Positions 59,822 to 64,000 of a stretch of DNA of 64,000 nucleotides are shown one piece after another; the stretch's first letter is position 1, and every line of letters begins with the position of its first letter. Source of the stretch: Canna indica (taxonomy: Eukaryota > Streptophyta > Magnoliopsida > Zingiberales > Cannaceae); contig CP136890.1 in NCBI GenBank assembly GCA_034359265.1, positions 82,485,501-82,549,500 on the forward strand, written 5' to 3'. The notes below the pieces were generated by a model. The model was not told the origin of the DNA. It saw only the letters and a list, made by a program, of their open reading frames with translations, and ran no database searches. The translations under genes were made by a program, and so were the position numbers.

Positions 59822-61362
59822 TCACGATGACGATGGAGGATGGCCTGGATCATACGGCGGGGTCTGGAGTGCTTGAGTGTACACCGGCGTGGACTGACTC
59901 GAGGATGATGGATTAGATGATGCCGAAGAGATGCCTGCTTCGGGATGACCCGACAAGTTGCGTAGCATAGCTTCTATATTCGCCATCGTCTGACTCTGGC
60001 GCTCCATCAACTCAGTCTGACGCGCGACCGTCTCCTCTAGTGTCCTTATCCTATTACTATGATCATAACTGGATCTGGAGGTGGACGGCCGCTCACCAGC
60101 AACCGGAGGGGTCGGTGCCCCAAGTGGCCCTAGTACGGCTCACGCATGACCACTATCTGCGAAGCCATATACGCGGCCATGGTCCCAGCCACCTGCGGCC
60201 TCGACCCACGATGCTGCGTCAAAGTCCTCGGGGGTACCCCCACGCTACACCACCGTCTGGCTGTAGGTCTCCTACTCGAGTTTGATTTTTTGTTTAATAT
60301 TTATCATAAAACTTAAATTATAAATATATAATGAATAATTTAAACAAATATATAATTACCAAATGTATGCAGCGCGGTTGTCGATGTACTCCCCAGTCCC
60401 ATGTGTTCGACGGTGAGTCCGCTCAAACACCGCCATCGGGGAGGGTCGCTGGACACTCCCGTCATCCGACACCGTCGTCTACATTTACAAAACAAATACA
60501 TTAATTAGTACACATAATAACAAATAAAATATATAATTAAAAGATATACTTACCATACGGTTTGCGTGCACTGCAAATGCAACAGAGCCGCCGGTGTGAC
60601 GCGCTGCTCCCCCCGACATGCGATTTCTAGCCGCATTCCGAGAAACCTCCTACCATCGATCCGTCGACCATATCCCCACGAGCTGGTCCCATATATCCGG
60701 AGTAATCCAACCGGGGCCGTATCCCCGAGTCTCCGCGATGTTAGTGGTCCCAGCTCGGGCCATCGCCTGGGACCGAGCCTGCCCCAGCTGCCCGTTGTAC
60801 CTTGCCCGGGAAATAGCCTCCCAGGCAGCGTAAATGAAGGGCCTCTGGTCCTCGGCCCATGTATAGCGAGCCTGCAAAATAATAATATCAGTACCAATAT
60901 TAATATATCATGCATGTAAAAAAAATAATAATACGTGCCTCAAACTCGCGCCATAACATGTCGACGTGCTCGCTAGGCACGTGAGACCACGTAGGCCATG
61001 CCCCGTGCATGTATCGTTGAATAGTAGAAGAAATGCTCCTCGGCACTTCTTCTTGCTCGAACCTGCACAACAAAAATAAATTTTAATATTATATTATGAT
61101 ATAATGAATTTGTAATGATTCATAATTCATGATATATTACGTACCGCTCCCTAATCACGCTAATCAATCTACGTGACTCTGTGGCTGGTGGAGGCTGCCA
61201 CCTGTTCGGCCCGCGTGGCCGCCTACGTCTGGATGTACTAGCCTCGGCAGTATCATCCTCATGAGGATCAGCAACAGGAGGATCAGCAGCATGAGTAAGT
61301 GCTGGAGTCTCACCGATCGGAGACTCCGAAGCTCTCCTGCGTCGATAACCACGACCAGACAT
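59822..61362 (-). pseudogene. CACTA B tnpA-like gene (Transposase_24 type)
   Basis: Exons by splice signals are 61145-61362 (MSGRGYRRRRASESPIGETP, basic RRRRPRGPNR), about 60932-61062 (MHGAWPTWSHVPSEHVDMLW), 60554-60871 (ARYTWAEDQRPFIYAAWEAI to VHANRM), 60360-60478 (VFERTHRRTHGTGEYIDNRA) and about 60270-59822 (coiled-coil part, Ser-rich end). The second intron uses a GC donor. TAG replaces Gln after STDRW near 60653, and further stops occur in the last exon. So although tnpD is open, this partner gene is damaged. Last-exon start is uncertain. Confidence -1.
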
Positions 61363-61437
61363 ATCTGTCGAACAGACATATAATCAGATTATTGTATAAA
61401 TAGTAGAGATATATTTAATAAAATATATACTTTACAA

Positions 61438-64000
61438 TTATTCTTCATCATCTGAATAATAGTCTTCGAATTCTTCTTCTTCTTCCTCTTCTTCCTCTTC
61501 TTCCTCTTCTTCATCTTCTTCATCTCCAGCTTCCTCAATTTCATGATGGTCATCATCAGCATATTCAACTTCTAATTGGATTGATGTTGTGTCTGCATCC
61601 TCGAGTATTGGAATAATACGATCCACAGCAGGAAGATCATCTTCTTGATAGAAACCAGGAGGATCATTTTCTCCTACTATCGGATCAATTTTTCCTCTAC
61701 CTTTTGTCTTACAGACTACACGCCAATCTGCTCTATCTTTATTTCGAGCCGGATACTTCGCGTAATATACTTGTTCGGCTTGTGATGCCAATATAAAAGG
61801 CTCATTTGCTGCCAATTTCGATTTGTAATTAACCTCAACAAGTTTGTATTTTGGATGAACTTTCATGCCCCTTTCTGTTGTATCGAACCAATGACATCTA
61901 AATAGGATCACTGATTTCAAGCCGAAGTAGTGCAACTCTATCACTTCTTCCACTAGTCCATAGAAATCCATATCACATTCAACATAGGTTGTCCCTTTCA
62001 CGCAGACCCCAGCATTCATCGTCTTTTTTGTAGATGAATATTCAACCGTGTGAAATTTATACCCGTTAACAAAATATCCGCTATAGCACGACACAAGTCG
62101 CGACGGTCCACTAACAAACTCAAATATTTTTTCATCTATTTCAGCTCTGTGATCTTTGCTGTAAGTCTGAATCCAAGAAGGGAAATCACGATTCCGTAAT
62201 GTCTCCAATTCTTGATCGTTGTGAATAGAGTATTTTTGCACCATCTCAATGTCAAATATTTCAATGAATTGTTCAATCTCTGGACAATTGAGTAATACAT
62301 ACAAGTGTGCCAAATGATACTCTTCATCGCTTAAGTGTCGAGATGGACGAGAACCAAAAGCACGACCAGAGTGACAAAATATATTTAAACGTCCATCTGA
62401 ATGTCGAACACCCCCGTCGTCGTTACGTGGAAGACGATCAAATCTTGTCTGTATTGTCGATTCAAAGTAAAATGAGCAGAATGTTGAAATTTCTTGGATG
62501 ATATACGATTCAGATATTGATCCTTCAACAGCTGCGGTGTTCTTTACTTTTTTCTTCAGACGATTCATGTATCTTTCAAATAAGTACATCCAACGATATT
62601 GAACGGGGCCACCAACTCGTGCCTCGTATGCCAAGTGTATCGGTAGATGCTCCATCGAGTCAAAAAATGCAAGAGGGAAAAACTGCTCCAGCTTGCATAT
62701 GATTTCAACAATATTATTTTCAAGTGTTGACATATCTTCGACTCGAAGGACATTTGCACAGATGCTTCTAAAAAACATACTTAATTCAGTCAACGGACCC
62801 CAAATATTATCAGGTAGAAGATCTCGAAATGCGATCGGAAGTAATCTCTGCATGAATACATGACAATCATGGCTCTTCATCCCTGATATTTTGCAATCAT
62901 CGACGTTCACACATCGAGATAAGTTTGAAGCATATCCATCGGGTAATCTGAGTTCTTTTACCCATTGACAAACATCTTTGATCTGTTGTTTATTTAACAC
63001 ATATAGGGCCTTCGGTTTCAGATATCGTCCGTTGACCTCTTGTAACTCCAACTCTGGTCTTTTACAAAGTATTTTCAGATCATGTCGGGCTTTGACATTA
63101 TCTTTAGTTTTTCCAGAAATATCCATCACAGTGTTGAAAATATTATCAAACACATTTTTTTCAATGTGCATGACATCTAAATTATGTCGAATCAATAATG
63201 AACTCCAATAGGGCAATTCCCAAAAGATACTTTTTTTCACCCAGTTGTGTGTTTGGCCAAAACCTGACACTCTTTCATTGCGACCAAATACTATATCTGG
63301 AAGTGCTGAAACACGTGCTAACATTTGTTCACCAGACAACATCGGTGGTGGCCCATCTCTTTCGACTCTGCCCTTAGTAAATTTATTACGATTCCTTCGA
63401 TACTGGTGATGAACCGGTAGGAATCGACGATGACAATCAAAGAATGAGATTTTTCGTCCGTTCTGAAGACTGATTGATTTAGAGTGTTCCATACAATACG
63501 GGCAAGAGAGTCGGCCGTGAGTGCTCCAACCCGACAACATGCCGTACGCGGGGAAATCATTGATTGTCCACAAGACCGCGGCCTTTAAATTGAAGTTTTG
63601 CTTCCGATGACAATCATAAGTGACAGCTCCCTCAGTCCACAATGTTTTCAATTCATCTATCAAGGGTCTGAGAAATATGTCAATTTCTTTTCGCGGACCC
63701 TTAGGACCCGGAATAATCATCGAAAGATAAATAAATTCATCTTTCATGCACATTGACGGTGGCAAATTATAAACTGTCAGCAGCACTGGCCAAACTGAAT
63801 AAGGAGTTGCAGAATGTCCAAACGGATTAAAACCATATGTGCACAATCCCAATCTGATATTTCTAGTATCCATAGCAAATGAAGGATAACATGTATCCAA
63901 ATGTTTCCATGCTTCACTGTCAGATGGATGAGTCATTACTGTATCATCACGACTTCTTGCATGCCAACTCATGTAGGGGGCTGTCTTTTCCGACATGAAT
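61438..64000 (-). CDS. CACTA B tnpD-type transposase, N-terminus outside window
   Basis: An open frame of more than 850 codons runs from the window edge to the TAA at 61438. It has Transposase_21 features (GLCTYGFNPFG about residue 50; PSMCMKDEFIYLSMIIPGPK; VLWTINDFPAYGMLSGWSTH near 150; CPYCM), then RHNLDVMHIEKNVFDNI (about 275). A DUF4218-like block (MKSHDCHVFMQRLLP; GGPVQYRWMYLFERYM about 365-475), a DUF4216 block (YGLVEEVIELHYFGLKSVIL about 680) and a Glu-rich tail ending YYSDDEE follow. It would act in the nucleus as the cut-and-paste transposase. The Met at 63996 is probably not the true start, because the N-terminal transposase-associated domain should lie upstream. It shows no internal stop, unlike the homologue in CACTA 1. 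Confidence -1.
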   Translation of the reverse strand, partial: FMSEKTAPYMSWHARSRDDTVMTHPSDSEAWKHLDTCYPSFAMDTRNIRLGLCTYGFNPFGHSATPYSVWPVLLTVYNLPPSMCMKDEFIYLSMIIPGPKGPRKEIDIFLRPLIDELKTLWTEGAVTYDCHRKQNFNLKAAVLWTINDFPAYGMLSGWSTHGRLSCPYCMEHSKSISLQNGRKISFFDCHRRFLPVHHQYRRNRNKFTKGRVERDGPPPMLSGEQMLARVSALPDIVFGRNERVSGFGQTHNWVKKSIFWELPYWSSLLIRHNLDVMHIEKNVFDNIFNTVMDISGKTKDNVKARHDLKILCKRPELELQEVNGRYLKPKALYVLNKQQIKDVCQWVKELRLPDGYASNLSRCVNVDDCKISGMKSHDCHVFMQRLLPIAFRDLLPDNIWGPLTELSMFFRSICANVLRVEDMSTLENNIVEIICKLEQFFPLAFFDSMEHLPIHLAYEARVGGPVQYRWMYLFERYMNRLKKKVKNTAAVEGSISESYIIQEISTFCSFYFESTIQTRFDRLPRNDDGGVRHSDGRLNIFCHSGRAFGSRPSRHLSDEEYHLAHLYVLLNCPEIEQFIEIFDIEMVQKYSIHNDQELETLRNRDFPSWIQTYSKDHRAEIDEKIFEFVSGPSRLVSCYSGYFVNGYKFHTVEYSSTKKTMNAGVCVKGTTYVECDMDFYGLVEEVIELHYFGLKSVILFRCHWFDTTERGMKVHPKYKLVEVNYKSKLAANEPFILASQAEQVYYAKYPARNKDRADWRVVCKTKGRGKIDPIVGENDPPGFYQEDDLPAVDRIIPILEDADTTSIQLEVEYADDDHHEIEEAGDEEDEEEEEEEEEEEEEEFEDYYSDDEE

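Larger units (their letters stand above)
59108..64000 (-). mobile_element. CACTA element B, nested in element A, right part outside window
   Basis: The terminus CACTACTAGAAAAATGGTC starts at 59108, with TTC (59105-59107) as the probable 3-bp target duplication. Subterminal AGCAACGGC repeats, a tnpA-like gene and a long tnpD gene follow, all on the minus strand. The tnpD reading frame is open to the window edge, so B is the youngest or best-kept DNA element here. Confidence -1.

Overview
The window looks like a nuclear segment from a flowering plant; I cannot name the species. It holds one recognisable host gene, a plant-specific clock gene with plant-type introns, and a fragment of plant mitochondrial nad4. 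Almost everything else is plant transposable elements: CACTA, copia, Tekay-like gypsy, L1-type LINE, Helitron, MULE and hAT.

Region 1-7100 is the host gene, a LNK-type (NIGHT LIGHT-INDUCIBLE AND CLOCK-REGULATED) co-activator on the minus strand. Nine exons splice into 532 codons without a frame break. The 3' end runs off the left edge, and a two-exon 5' UTR carries a tiny upstream ORF.

Region 7280-20600 is the gene's upstream flank, copied again at about 19.2 kb and partly tandemly repeated. A 402-bp hAT MITE and a 9.5-kb CACTA element (8258-17783) have inserted into the proximal copy. Both insertions can be defined to the base because duplicated copies keep the empty target sites. The CACTA element carries a broken tnpD, a broken tnpA-like gene and a piece of mitochondrial nad4.

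Region 21290-47560 reads as one decayed LINE on the plus strand split by nested LTR elements. These are a complete Ty1/copia (21764-26992), an old solo LTR (28478-39415) that was itself split by a complete Ty3/gypsy (29635-39056), and a gag-only copia-type element (TR-GAG, 39896-46637, minus strand). Target-site duplications support every junction.

Region 47560-54890 holds a MULE-type MITE with long inverted repeats, a Helitron helicase relic interrupted by a second MULE-type MITE, an AT-rich gene-free stretch, a TRIM-like element and the 3' end of another LINE. Region 54891-64000 has a gypsy LTR cut by a CACTA element (A). A is cut in turn by a second CACTA element (B), whose long transposase ORF (852 codons, open to the edge) is the least damaged element gene here.

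The only likely functional cellular gene is LNK. The transposase of element B may still be translatable, but its tnpA partner has stop codons. I found no tRNA, rRNA, CRISPR array or bacterial-type operon. The most informative feature is the layered insertion history, together with the nad4 fragment inside a DNA transposon.
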